Positions 1 through 7,691 of a DNA stretch of 64,000 nucleotides are shown piece by piece. A model generated the notes under the pieces. The model had not been told where the DNA came from. It was given only the letters and a program-made list of their open reading frames with translations, and did not search any database. The DNA is from JAAYDI01 sp052034005 (lineage in GTDB: Bacteria; Planctomycetota; Planctomycetia; Pirellulales; Pirellulaceae): NCBI GenBank assembly GCA_052034005.1, contig JBPOJB010000029.1, positions 124,001 through 188,000 of the forward strand. Direction: 5' to 3'. The translations under genes were made by a program, and so were the position numbers. Each line of letters begins with the position of its first letter. Within the stretch, counting starts at the first letter, position 1.

Positions 1-29
1 GTCTTGGGTTGCTGCATGGAAGGTTGGCC

Positions 30-905
30 ATGAAGATCCGCGTATGGGCCGCGGTGCTGCTGTTGTTCTCAGGTGCAGCCGTGGGTGCCTGGGATGGCAT
101 GGATGCGGTCGGGGAAGCCGAGGCAACGAGCTGTTTGGTTGGGGAACTGGCTTTGGCAACGCCGCCGGCCCCCATCCTGTCGCCCAGCGGTCTGGGCATG
201 GCTTGCGGACCCGCGGACTGGCAGCAGTACCGCCACGGGGATCTGTGGTCCGATTACTGCTATTCGAAGTCGTGCCGTGACGCGGCCGGCGCGTCGACCG
301 ACGGGTGGCTGCAGGTCAGTCCGCCGCATCCGACGCGGGGGCCCTGGGCCTGGCGAGGTCCGGACCGCTGGCCGTGCCGAACCTGCCGCCCGCCGCGGCG
401 GCCGGTGCTGGATCTGTTGCGCAGCCTGTTGGGCTGGAACCGCCGCACCGTGTATCACGTTGGATACTACGACGACTCGGTGCCTGTCGCGCCGGACTCC
501 ACCGACGACCCGGTGCCTGTCGCGCCGGACTCGCTCGATGACCTGCTGCCCGTCGTACCGGACTCGCTCGACGATCCGGCGCCGCAGCCGCCGGTCCCGG
601 AACCGGCTGACGATCTGGGCGATGCACGTGCGGTGCCGCACATCGAGCCGGACCGCGCGCCGGACGACGCGGAACCGCCGGCGCCGACGCCCGACGAACG
701 GAGCGATCCCGACATTCCGCCGAGTCCCAGCGAATTGCCGCCCGCGCCGGCCGATGACCCGGTGCCGGTCCCGCAACTGGAGATCCCGCGTAACACGCTG
801 CCGAAACCGCAGCAGGCCGCGCCTCCTACGCCGGACACGGCGCGCGGCACGGGCGGCCGCACCGTGCTGGCCGGTCGGTTGAGCGATTACATCCGCACAC
901 GCTGA
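30..905 (+). CDS. Secreted proline-rich repeat protein, function unknown
   Basis: The 291-aa product begins with a Sec-type signal peptide (charged MKIR, hydrophobic stretch to about residue 20). The ATG at 30 was chosen over an upstream in-frame TTG at 9 because a GGAAGG ribosome site lies just before it and the signal peptide starts there. A Cys-containing region (residues 45-140) is followed by an acidic, Pro-rich tail from about residue 150 that opens with three tandem 11-residue repeats of the type PVAPDSxDDPV. The tail looks disordered, as in an envelope spacer. The gene converges on the next one, with 35 bp between stops. I do not recognise a named family. Confidence 0.72.
   Translation: MKIRVWAAVLLLFSGAAVGAWDGMDAVGEAEATSCLVGELALATPPAPILSPSGLGMACGPADWQQYRHGDLWSDYCYSKSCRDAAGASTDGWLQVSPPHPTRGPWAWRGPDRWPCRTCRPPRRPVLDLLRSLLGWNRRTVYHVGYYDDSVPVAPDSTDDPVPVAPDSLDDLLPVVPDSLDDPAPQPPVPEPADDLGDARAVPHIEPDRAPDDAEPPAPTPDERSDPDIPPSPSELPPAPADDPVPVPQLEIPRNTLPKPQQAAPPTPDTARGTGGRTVLAGRLSDYIRTR
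478..578 (+). repeat. In-gene 33-bp tandem repeat, about three copies
   Basis: A 33-bp unit coding for an 11-residue Pro/Asp-rich motif occurs three times in phase. The first two copies share the same first 22 bases (from 478 and 511); the third (from 544) is more diverged. The period keeps the frame, so copy number could change without breaking the protein. Confidence 0.7.
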
Positions 906-943
906 GCCGTGCCGTCGCGAGGCGCATCCGGGCTTCCGGCTCA
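903..943. terminator. Inverted repeat carrying both convergent stop codons
   Basis: TGAGCCG at 903-909 pairs with CGGCTCA at 937-943, and each arm contains the stop codon of one of the two converging genes. The stem is short (7 bp), the loop long (27 nt) and there is no T-tract, so a role as a bidirectional terminator is only a guess. Confidence 0.25.
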
Positions 944-1615
944 GGGCGCGACGCGCTCGAGATGCCAACCCTGTTCGGTCACGACGAAACGGTAATCGCC
1001 CGGTGCGAGTGTGCACTGCTCATTGCCGAACGAATCGCCGCGATGGAACTGCACGTCCCACGATGCGCCGGCAGTGAACTCGTGCGACTCGCCCGGCATC
1101 AGCTCCTGGACCCGGCCGTTGACCAGCAATCGCACGGGTCCGCCGTTGTCCAGCGGGTTGCGCAGGACGAGACGTCTCGACGTCGACTGCAGGTCGGGTG
1201 GATCGGATGCGGGCTGCGCCGTTGCCGCGCGACTCAAGAGGGCTCGGACCGCCGGCTGCTGTGCCCGCCACGCGGCCTCGAACGCGCGCAGGGTGGCCGT
1301 CCAGCGATCCGCCGGCGCCAGTGTGTCGAGCAGGGTGGGACGGGGGTTGTCGGCTGGTCGCGTCTGCGGCGGCGCCAGCTCGGGCTGGGCCGCGCACGAC
1401 TCCGACGGCCCGGCCGGTCCAGGTGGCGGGGCCGTGTCGAGCGGCGCGGGACTGCCGTGTGCCGGCGCCGCGGATCGCTCGGCGGCCAGCTGCGCCGCGG
1501 GAACTCGGATCAGCAGGGCGAAGTTGACGACCACCGCCAGCATCAAGGGGATGCGGTAGCGCAGCAGGCGTCGAGCCTCGATTTCCAGATCGTCAAGTTC
1601 AGGGATCTTGTTCAT
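941..1615 (-). CDS. Membrane-anchored protein with conserved C-terminal beta-rich domain
   Basis: The 224-aa product has a short charged N-terminus (MNKIPELDDLEIE), one membrane segment at about residues 23-40, a Pro/Ala-rich linker to about residue 95, and a C-terminal domain (from about residue 140) containing RNPLDNGG, LVNGR and FHRGDSF. That C-terminal pattern resembles a domain I associate with planctomycete proteins annotated as hypothetical. The ATG at 1615 was preferred to a GTG 21 bases upstream because the protein then starts with a normal polar N-terminus; neither start has a clear ribosome site. An AT-rich TATACT-like box about 55 bp upstream (near 1670-1676, minus strand) may be its promoter. 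Function unknown. Confidence 0.68.
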   Translation of the reverse strand: MNKIPELDDLEIEARRLLRYRIPLMLAVVVNFALLIRVPAAQLAAERSAAPAHGSPAPLDTAPPPGPAGPSESCAAQPELAPPQTRPADNPRPTLLDTLAPADRWTATLRAFEAAWRAQQPAVRALLSRAATAQPASDPPDLQSTSRRLVLRNPLDNGGPVRLLVNGRVQELMPGESHEFTAGASWDVQFHRGDSFGNEQCTLAPGDYRFVVTEQGWHLERVAP

Positions 1616-1810
1616 CGTCGCGCGCGCACGCCGCACCCAAGGCGGCAGAGTGTTCGGCAGTCACCTACGAGTATATATAGGTCATGGGCGGCCGGCTCAG
1701 CGGTGAGGGGCGCATGGGGCTGCGCGCACGGCGAAAGACGCGCCACCCGGCCTGTCACCGCCCGCACAACCGGCACAGCCAGGAACCGCGCGTCGCCGGC
1801 TGCGGCGTGG

Positions 1811-2116
1811 TCAGGCCAGCTCGCGCTGCAGCTCGCCGGCCACCGCCTGCTCGATCTGGCCCCGGAACATGACGGCCGCCCACGGCAGGCTCCCGGCCAG
1901 ACGCACCACGGTGTCGTCCACCGTGAGCGTCCCCTGGATCTGGAACCCGTAGGCCTGGAACGCGAATGTCAGGAGGTTGTCAGTCCAGTCCCCCTGCAGA
2001 TCGGTGACGAAGTCCCGGTACCGCTCGCGCACCAGCGCCACGAACTGCTTGAGGCGCTCCGTGGCCTGCGCGGCGCCGAGCTGATGAGGGACTTCCGTGC
2101 TGAACGTAGGCATCAT
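1811..2116 (-). CDS. Polyhydroxyalkanoic acid system-type small protein
   Basis: The 101-aa product resembles the PHA_gran_rgn family (Pfam PF09650), small proteins named after polyhydroxyalkanoate granule loci but spread in bacteria without PHA genes. The visible pattern is a charged helix with repeated Arg/Glu, then QGDWTDN and a beta-rich half with LTVDDTVVRLAGSLPW, and a C-terminal helix. Two adjacent ATG codons (2116 and 2113) follow an AAAGGA sequence, so the exact start is open by one residue. It lies 26 bp downstream of the 68-aa gene and may share its transcript. No phaC or phaP gene is in the window, so the family name should not be taken as a function. Confidence 0.72.
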   Translation of the reverse strand: MMPTFSTEVPHQLGAAQATERLKQFVALVRERYRDFVTDLQGDWTDNLLTFAFQAYGFQIQGTLTVDDTVVRLAGSLPWAAVMFRGQIEQAVAGELQRELA

Positions 2117-2142
2117 TCCATCCTTTGACCCTTGCGAGTCCC

Positions 2143-2349
2143 TCAGTCGCGTGCGTCGTCGTCGTAAGACTGACGATCTTGGGGGTGCCACAGCGGCAGC
2201 CCGCGGCTCACACGCTCCGAGAGAACGGCGAGCTTCTCATCCGTGCCGGGCAGCGCCCGCGTCGAAGCGTAATCAGTGCTATCGTGCTCTTCTGGCTCAT
2301 AATCCCATATGCCCAACTTGATCGCATCGAGAACCGATTGAGGCACCAT
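2143..2349 (-). CDS. Small planctomycete-type conserved protein (68 aa)
   Basis: The 68-aa product starts MVPQSVLDAIKLGIWDYEP and carries ALPGTDEKLAVLSERV followed by GLPLWHPQDRQSYDD. I remember this arrangement as a small conserved planctomycete protein of unknown role. The ATG at 2349 has a strong AGGGAG ribosome site about six bases upstream. The open frame continues far upstream on the minus strand, but that part overlaps the next gene in another frame and is low-complexity Arg/Trp/Cys text, so it is not coding. Soluble, acidic C-terminus, no membrane segment. Confidence 0.75.
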   Translation of the reverse strand: MVPQSVLDAIKLGIWDYEPEEHDSTDYASTRALPGTDEKLAVLSERVSRGLPLWHPQDRQSYDDDARD

Positions 2350-2548
2350 CTTGCTCCCTATGATCCACCAGCGATGAGAATGATACTCGTATGAGAACAA
2401 CGCCGCGAGAAACCAGTTGAACTCCCGGTGCGCCAGCGTATCCAGGCCGAAACAGGCCGGCCGATTCAAGACACCAATATCAGACCCCGGGCGCGAAAAG
2501 TCAAGCAACGCGGACGATTTCCACCGCGCAAGGGGCGCCTGGACGGAG

Positions 2549-3289
2549 TCAGCATCCGGGGCCCGACCGGCACGTGGATTGCACAGCGCCCGCGACGGCC
2601 GCCGCCAGTTGCTCGACCAACGGCTGACACACCACCCCAGCGCGTCCTCCGCCGCATGCCGCGCCCCGCACGGCCAGGTAGTCCGGCGCGTAACACAACA
2701 ACTGGCCCACGCGGTGGAGCGTGAGCGAGCCGGCCAGCACGACCAGGAGCCCCGCCGCGCGCGCCGCACCGATCGACTGCTCCAGCGCCGTGTGCGACAC
2801 GTGGTCCAGCAGCCAGGTCCCATCTTTCAGATAGGTATCCCAGAGCATGGCGCGGCACCCTGCCCGGGCGGCCCACTGCAACACCTCGGCCGGCGGCGGT
2901 GCGGCGGCGCGTGCCCAGTCCGCATAGGCCACCGCCACCGGATTCGTCCCGGCCGGCAGGCGCTGCAACCAGTGGATCCAGCGGGCGGGCCAGTCCGGCA
3001 CACGGCCGCAACCGGCCAGGCCGCACTTGACGTAGTGGATCGACGCCAGGTCGGCACACGCGGGGGGCGGGCCGCCCTCCAATAGCTCCCCACACGCCAC
3101 ACTGACCGGCACGCGGCCCGCCACACGCGCCGCCACCTCCCGCCATCGGCAGGCGGCGGCGCGGCCCAGCGAGCCGAAACGCGGCTCTTTCACGTCGATC
3201 AGGGTCGCCCCGCCGCGGAGCGCAGTCTCCGCCTCGGCAACGTCCCGCACACTTACCAGCAAGCCTGTCCCGGTCACCGGCACCTCCAT
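2549..3289 (-). CDS. MfnB-like (5-formylfuran-3-yl)methyl phosphate synthase family protein (DUF556)
   Basis: The 246-aa product matches the MfnB/DUF556 TIM-barrel family, which in methanogens makes the furan precursor of methanofuran from two glyceraldehyde-3-phosphates. It starts with LLVSVRDVAEAETAL and has the IDVKEPRFGSLG motif, whose Lys is the expected Schiff-base residue, plus a second conserved Lys in IHYVKCGL. Bacterial members accompany the H4MPT/methanofuran C1 pathway known from methylotrophs and planctomycetes. No other C1 gene is visible here. The ATG at 3289 was chosen because homologs start a few residues before LLVSVRD; the frame extends 39 codons further but that part is not conserved-looking. 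Family sure, exact substrate inferred. Confidence 0.82.
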   Translation of the reverse strand: MEVPVTGTGLLVSVRDVAEAETALRGGATLIDVKEPRFGSLGRAAACRWREVAARVAGRVPVSVACGELLEGGPPPACADLASIHYVKCGLAGCGRVPDWPARWIHWLQRLPAGTNPVAVAYADWARAAAPPPAEVLQWAARAGCRAMLWDTYLKDGTWLLDHVSHTALEQSIGAARAAGLLVVLAGSLTLHRVGQLLCYAPDYLAVRGAACGGGRAGVVCQPLVEQLAAAVAGAVQSTCRSGPGC

Positions 3290-3445
3290 CCGCGGCGCGC
3301 CCCGCCGGCGTCCGCGCCCGAGAGCCAATGTATCACAACCGCCGCAGCCAACCCAGGTCGCGGGTCCTGGCACGACCAGCCCGGGCGGGCTATCATGCCC
3401 ACACACACTGCGGGTCAGCTCTCACATGGACTTTGGCCGATACGC

Positions 3446-4630
3446 GTGAAGTACGAATACCTGGCCACGGATCGAGCGGTTCGCGACTACTGTGCACAGA
3501 TCGCCGCTGCGCCGCGGATCGCGTTCGATACCGAGTTCGTTTCCGAGGATCGCTATCATCCGGAACTGTGCCTGGTGCAGGTCGCTGCGCAGGGGCGGTT
3601 GGCGGTGATGGATCCGTTAGCGGTCTCGGATCTCACGCCGTTCTGGCGGTTGTTGGCCGCGGCCGGACACACGACGATCGTGCATGCCGGTCGGGAAGAG
3701 TTCCGGTTTGTGCGCCGCGCGATCGGCGCACGGCCGGCCGATCTGTTCGACATCCAGATCGCGTCGGGGCTGGTCGGGCTGGACTACCCGGCTGCCTACG
3801 GCACGCTGTTGCAGAAGCTGCTGGGCCGGTCGCTGAGCAAGGGCGAGACGCGTACCAATTGGCGTCGGCGGCCGTTGAGCAAGCGGCAGCTGGAGTACGC
3901 ACTGCAGGATGTGCTGCACCTGGAATCGTTGCATTGCTGCCTGGTGGAGCGGCTGGAGCAGCTGGGGCGCCGAGCATGGCTGAGCGAGGAGCTTGCCACG
4001 TGGCAGTGCGAGCTGGAGCGGGAGGAGACAACCGAGCGATGGCAGCGGGTCTCGGGCATCTCCGGCCTGTCGCGGCGGCAGTTGGCCATCTTGCATGAGC
4101 TGTGGCGGTGGCGTGATCGCCAGGCCCGCGCGCGTGATATGCCGCCGCGCCGCGTGCTGCGCGATGATCTGCTGATCGAACTCGCACGCCGCGCCTCGGC
4201 CGATCCCCAGCAGATCCGCGCGGTGCGCGGCATGGACTGGCGGAGGCTCCAGCGGTCGATCCCCGAGATCGCCGAGTCCATCGCCCGCGGGCTGAATGTG
4301 CCGGACGACGCCTGTCCGAACACAGGGCCCAAGGCGCCGCGCCCGCAGTACAACCTGCTGGGCCAGTTCCTGGCGACCGCCGTCGCCAGCATGGCGCGCC
4401 GCGCCCAGGTCGCGCCGGGATTGATCGGATCGGTGCAGGACGTACGCGATCTGATCGCGTACCACCTGGGCAACGGCGACTCGGAGCCTCCCCTCTTGGC
4501 CACGGGATGGCGTGCCGAGGTGGTCGGCCAGGTCGTCAACCGCCTGCTCGACGGCGCGTTGGCTATCCGCATCACGGACCCCAACTCCGAGCAACCGTTG
4601 TCGTTCGAGCCCTGGGGCGAAGGCGGATAG
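3446..4630 (+). CDS. rnd: Ribonuclease D
   Basis: The 394-aa product is a DEDDy 3'-5' exoribonuclease acting in tRNA 3'-end trimming. Exonuclease motifs run from IAFDTEFVSE (Asp and Glu of motif I) through HAGREEF to the last motif, where Tyr and Asp appear in LEYALQDVLHLESLH. An HRDC-type helical domain follows from about residue 210. The GTG at 3446 was chosen because residues KYEYLATDRAV then align with the start of E. coli Rnd (NYQMITTDDAL). The frame has an earlier ATG at 3395, but a TATCAT box at 3391-3396 overlaps it and would make a fitting promoter for the GTG start. No strong ribosome site is visible. Confidence 0.88.
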   Translation: MKYEYLATDRAVRDYCAQIAAAPRIAFDTEFVSEDRYHPELCLVQVAAQGRLAVMDPLAVSDLTPFWRLLAAAGHTTIVHAGREEFRFVRRAIGARPADLFDIQIASGLVGLDYPAAYGTLLQKLLGRSLSKGETRTNWRRRPLSKRQLEYALQDVLHLESLHCCLVERLEQLGRRAWLSEELATWQCELEREETTERWQRVSGISGLSRRQLAILHELWRWRDRQARARDMPPRRVLRDDLLIELARRASADPQQIRAVRGMDWRRLQRSIPEIAESIARGLNVPDDACPNTGPKAPRPQYNLLGQFLATAVASMARRAQVAPGLIGSVQDVRDLIAYHLGNGDSEPPLLATGWRAEVVGQVVNRLLDGALAIRITDPNSEQPLSFEPWGEGG

Positions 4631-4660
4631 CGCGGCACGCGCCGCGTCCGCCCGGTTGGT

Positions 4661-5323
4661 TCAGCGGCGCGCAGGAGTCGGCTCGTCGGATGACCGATCG
4701 GCCGCCTGGGGCGCCGACCGGCCGGTGGCTGCCTCGCCATAGAAGCGCGTGGTCTGTTCCGCCACCAGCCTGGTTTCCGGTGTGCTGCAGGTCAGCTCGG
4801 CGCGGAAACGCACCGTGCCGGCCGCCTGGGCCGCCGCCATGACCTTCACCGTGACCTGCTTGCCCGCGGGAACCGCGGCGATGGGCTTGAAGATCACCTG
4901 GCCGGGCACGATCTCTGCGCCGTGGCCCGTGGCCGACGTGGGCTCGATGCCCTCCGAGAACTGGGCGACCAGGTGCACGTCCGTGGCTTCCTTCGAGCCG
5001 CGGTTGACCACCACGATCTCATAGGGGACTTCCTTGCCGACCGGCAGCGGACCTTGTGGATCATTGACGATGAGTTTCAGGTCGGCGATCGCTTCGACCG
5101 TCACGACCGCCGTGTCGGAGGCCTGGCCGTCCTCCTTGCCGGTGATCCGAGCCACCACTTGATGCTGGCCGCCCGTGACCAGGTCCGACTGCATCGTATA
5201 GACGCGGTCGGTGCCGGGGGGCAAATCGCCCAGCTGCCAGCGCGGCGTGCCGTGCTGGACCGGCTTCTTGTCCACGCCGATCGTGTTCTTGTGGCCGGTC
5301 GGGAGCTGCACTTCCAGCATCAC
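4661..5323 (-). CDS. DUF11-type repeat protein, C-terminal fragment downstream of in-frame amber
   Basis: This open frame is the direct in-frame continuation of the fragment at 5387-6628, separated from it only by one TAG codon. Reading through, the junction is SRL-stop-AGAPAAYEIRV, and the 21 codons between the TAG and this frame's first possible start still read as a normal beta-sandwich strand. It holds the last DUF11-like immunoglobulin-fold repeats (YEIVVVNRGSKEATDV) and ends in an Arg/Ser/Pro-rich tail. A separate translation start (GTG 5323 or ATG 5320) is possible but there is no ribosome site and no signal peptide, so on its own it could not be exported. Confidence 0.6.
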   Translation of the reverse strand: MMLEVQLPTGHKNTIGVDKKPVQHGTPRWQLGDLPPGTDRVYTMQSDLVTGGQHQVVARITGKEDGQASDTAVVTVEAIADLKLIVNDPQGPLPVGKEVPYEIVVVNRGSKEATDVHLVAQFSEGIEPTSATGHGAEIVPGQVIFKPIAAVPAGKQVTVKVMAAAQAAGTVRFRAELTCSTPETRLVAEQTTRFYGEAATGRSAPQAADRSSDEPTPARR

Positions 5324-5386
5324 ACCTTCGGCCGCCGCGTCGCCCGTGTTGGCGACGCGGATCTCATAGGCGGCCGGCGCGCCCGC

Positions 5387-5389
5387 CTA
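5387..5389 (-). other. In-frame TAG interrupting the DUF11-type gene
   Basis: On the minus strand the codon at 5389-5387 is TAG. The same frame is open on both sides (to 6628 upstream and 4661 downstream), and the homologous-looking sequence continues without a gap. One base change (TAC or TAT to TAG) would explain it: Tyr would fit a pattern like RLYAGAPAAYEIRV. Assembly error, a fresh nonsense mutation, or suppression are all possible. Confidence 0.75.
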
Positions 5390-6628
5390 GAGCCTCGAGG
5401 GGGCGGTCACCTTGACAGCCCACTGGGCGCGGCGCACTTGCACTTCGCGCGCCGTCTCGGCGCGCAGGCCGCCATCGGCCTGGGCGGCAGCCGCGATCTT
5501 CATCGTGCCGGCTTGCTTGGCCGTGAACTCGATTTCCAGACTGCGACTCTCACCGGCCGCGAGCGTCCCCACTGTGTTCGGCTGGTTCGCAATGCCCGTC
5601 GCGCCGACCGTGACCACGACGTTCTCCGCAGCCCCATTGCCCGGGTTGCTCAGATGGACCTTGAACACAGAGGTGGAACCGTACCGCATCTCGGCAGGGC
5701 CTTCCACGGTCATCGCCAGCTTCGGCTCCTGGACCTCGATGCTCGCCTGCGCCGGCGCACCGCGCAATACCCACTCCACGATCAGGTCGATCGGGCGGCT
5801 CTCGGTCGGTTGCAGCACGAGTGTGAGTTCCTGCTGTGAACGGGCCGCGACCCGTTCCAGATCCCACACGACCCGACGCCCGCTCTCCACATCCTCGTCA
5901 GCGGACACGGAGCCGACCCGCGACTGCGAAGAGGTGATCTGCGCCCAGGCCGGGACCGCCACCGTCAGAATCATGTGGTCCGCGTCCGCCGTGCCCTGGT
6001 TCATCAGACGCACGTGATAGGTGGCCGCCTTACCCACCGCGATCGCACGCGGTCCATCCGTCTCCACGGTGATCGTCGGGCCCTGACTCGTGAGGGAGAG
6101 TGAACCGCTCTCGCTGGTTCGCGCGAGGGACCCCGAGGAAGCGACAGGCGATCGGAACGTCGGTGTCTCCGTGCGCGGTCGACGCGCCGTGCGACGCGCC
6201 GAATCGGCCGCCGCGTCGGCCGCATCCGCTGCCCCTTCCGCCAGGCCGCCGTCGGCCATCCCCGGATCAATGGCCGGCTCCGTTGCTCTCTCCGGTGCCC
6301 GGCTGCCGCGCCGGACCAGCACCGACGGGAGCTGCGTGCCCGTCGTATCGTCCGGTAACACGGCAGGTTCGGCCAGCCCGCCCACCGACCCCGAGTCGAG
6401 TGTCCCCGAGACACCGCCCCGCGCCGCCTTGAGCCGGTCGGCCACGCTCGGCGAACCGGTCTGGGCGGCCTCGAGCGTCAGAGCGTCGGTCACACCAGGC
6501 CGATAGACGGTATCGCGCAACTGGCCCGCGGGAACCCAGTTCGACGCAGACTGCTGAGGCTCTGCAGCGGCCACCAGGCCGATGGCCACTACGACGAGAC
6601 AAGCAAACACGGAAACGTTGCGCAGCAT
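5387..6628 (-). CDS. Secreted DUF11-type repeat protein, N-terminal part
   Basis: The 413-aa fragment begins with a signal peptide (MLRNVSVFACLVVVAIGLVAAAE), followed by a low-complexity region to about residue 170 and then repeats of the DUF11/conserved-repeat type, recognisable by YHVRLMNQGTADADHM and FKVHLSNPGNGAAENVVV. Such beta-sandwich repeats are found in cell-surface and secreted proteins. The ATG at 6628 was chosen over a longer frame (to 6763) because the signal peptide starts there and an AGGAC site lies upstream. With the downstream fragment (4661-5323) the whole gene would make about 655 residues. It faces a divergent HAD gene across a 401-bp spacer. Confidence 0.75.
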   Translation of the reverse strand: MLRNVSVFACLVVVAIGLVAAAEPQQSASNWVPAGQLRDTVYRPGVTDALTLEAAQTGSPSVADRLKAARGGVSGTLDSGSVGGLAEPAVLPDDTTGTQLPSVLVRRGSRAPERATEPAIDPGMADGGLAEGAADAADAAADSARRTARRPRTETPTFRSPVASSGSLARTSESGSLSLTSQGPTITVETDGPRAIAVGKAATYHVRLMNQGTADADHMILTVAVPAWAQITSSQSRVGSVSADEDVESGRRVVWDLERVAARSQQELTLVLQPTESRPIDLIVEWVLRGAPAQASIEVQEPKLAMTVEGPAEMRYGSTSVFKVHLSNPGNGAAENVVVTVGATGIANQPNTVGTLAAGESRSLEIEFTAKQAGTMKIAAAAQADGGLRAETAREVQVRRAQWAVKVTAPSRL

Positions 6629-7029
6629 AGCGATCGTCCTGATGTGATGAGTCTCCTCACAGCGGTCGGCACGGCCTCGGGACCAGATGCCGCCGCCCAT
6701 CCATGCCCGCCCGAACCCGACAACTACAGAACTCGGGCGCGCTGTCTGTATCGGACGATCCAAGCCTTTGGGTTCACATAACTTTTCCGGAAAAGTAGAT
6801 TGGCGATGGTGGGCAAACTGGGGGCTCTCGTATGGCTTCCGACGCGAGGCAATACGACGTACGTTCCGCAGCGCGTCGGCGGAACATCGACCGTCGGGGG
6901 GTGCAAGGCCGCTTCGTTAAGTGCCGGGCATCGATTAGGCTGACCGCTTAGCCGCCCCAGCGAATTGACTTGGCGGGGGGGACGGGGCGGCAGCGACCCG
7001 CGCGCCGCCATACCCGGACGATTGCCACC
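6629..7029. other. Divergent intergenic region, 401 bp
   Basis: No gene is supported here. The stretch lies between two divergent genes and should hold both promoters. It contains a perfect 16-bp palindrome (6781-6796) in a locally AT-rich patch, and an inverted repeat GTTCCGC/GCGGAAC (6863-6869 with 6879-6885). An open frame of 77 codons at 6687-6920 has no ribosome site and no protein-like composition. Confidence 0.6.
6781..6796. promoter_or_regulatory. Perfect 16-bp palindrome, possible operator
   Basis: ACTTTTCCGGAAAAGT reads the same on both strands and sits in an AT-rich patch of an otherwise GC-rich spacer, about 150 bp upstream of the DUF11-type gene and 230 bp upstream of the HAD gene. 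A dimeric regulator binding site fits the symmetry. With no loop it is a poor terminator. The regulator is unknown. Confidence 0.4.
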
Positions 7030-7662
7030 ATGACGACTGCCCAGACGCCCGCGTTCCTCTACTTCGATTTGGGAAATGTGCTGTTGAATTTCGACACGCA
7101 GATCGCGTGTCGGCAGATGGCGGCGCTCACGGGGTTGACGTCGCAGCGGGTCCGGGAGGTCGTGTTTGCCAGCGGTCTGCAGGCACGTTATGAGCGTGGC
7201 GAGGTGAGCGGGCGCGAGTTCTACGACACGTTGTGTGCGGCGTCCGGCGCGCGGCCGGACTACGACGCGCTGCACCATGCGGGCGCGGCGATGTTCGACC
7301 TCAATGTGCCGGTCATGCCGATTGTCGCCCATTTGTATGCCGCGCGCTACCGGCTCGGGATCCTCTCCAACACGTGCGAATCGCACTGGCGGTACGTGTC
7401 CGGTGGCCGCTACGTGATGATCCGCGACGGGTTTGAGCTGTCGGTGCTGAGCTATCACGAGCGGACCTGCAAGCCGGAGGCGGCGATCTATCTGCGGGCG
7501 GCCGAGCTGGCGGGCGTCGAGCCGCATCGGATCTTCTTCGTGGACGATCGCCCGGAGAACGTGGAGGGCGCGTTGCAGGTCGGCTTGGACGCCGTGCTGT
7601 ATGAGGGTCCGCGACACCTTGCCGCCGTGCTGCGCAGCCGGGGTGTGGAGTTCAACTACTAA
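7030..7662 (+). CDS. HAD superfamily hydrolase (subfamily IA, YihX-like phosphatase)
   Basis: The 210-aa product is a haloacid dehalogenase-fold hydrolase. Motif I is YFDLGNVLLNFD near the N-terminus, where the first Asp is the nucleophile; the DxGN form is typical of the glucose-1-phosphatase-like YihX branch rather than DxDxT phosphatases. Motif II is LGILSNTC, the conserved Lys is in CKPEAAIY, and motif IV is FFVDDRPENVEGA. The ATG at 7030 was chosen because an earlier frame start at 6970 adds only Arg/Gly-rich residues. It converges on fabF with 29 bp between. Substrate unknown; a sugar phosphate is likely from family knowledge. Confidence 0.85.
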   Translation: MTTAQTPAFLYFDLGNVLLNFDTQIACRQMAALTGLTSQRVREVVFASGLQARYERGEVSGREFYDTLCAASGARPDYDALHHAGAAMFDLNVPVMPIVAHLYAARYRLGILSNTCESHWRYVSGGRYVMIRDGFELSVLSYHERTCKPEAAIYLRAAELAGVEPHRIFFVDDRPENVEGALQVGLDAVLYEGPRHLAAVLRSRGVEFNY

Positions 7663-7691
7663 ATGGCCGTGCGTGATCGGGCTCTCCGGCG

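Noticed and set aside
6687..6920. Possible 77-aa gene in the divergent spacer before the HAD gene
   Set aside because: No ribosome site, no recognised pattern, and it spans the palindrome and likely promoters.
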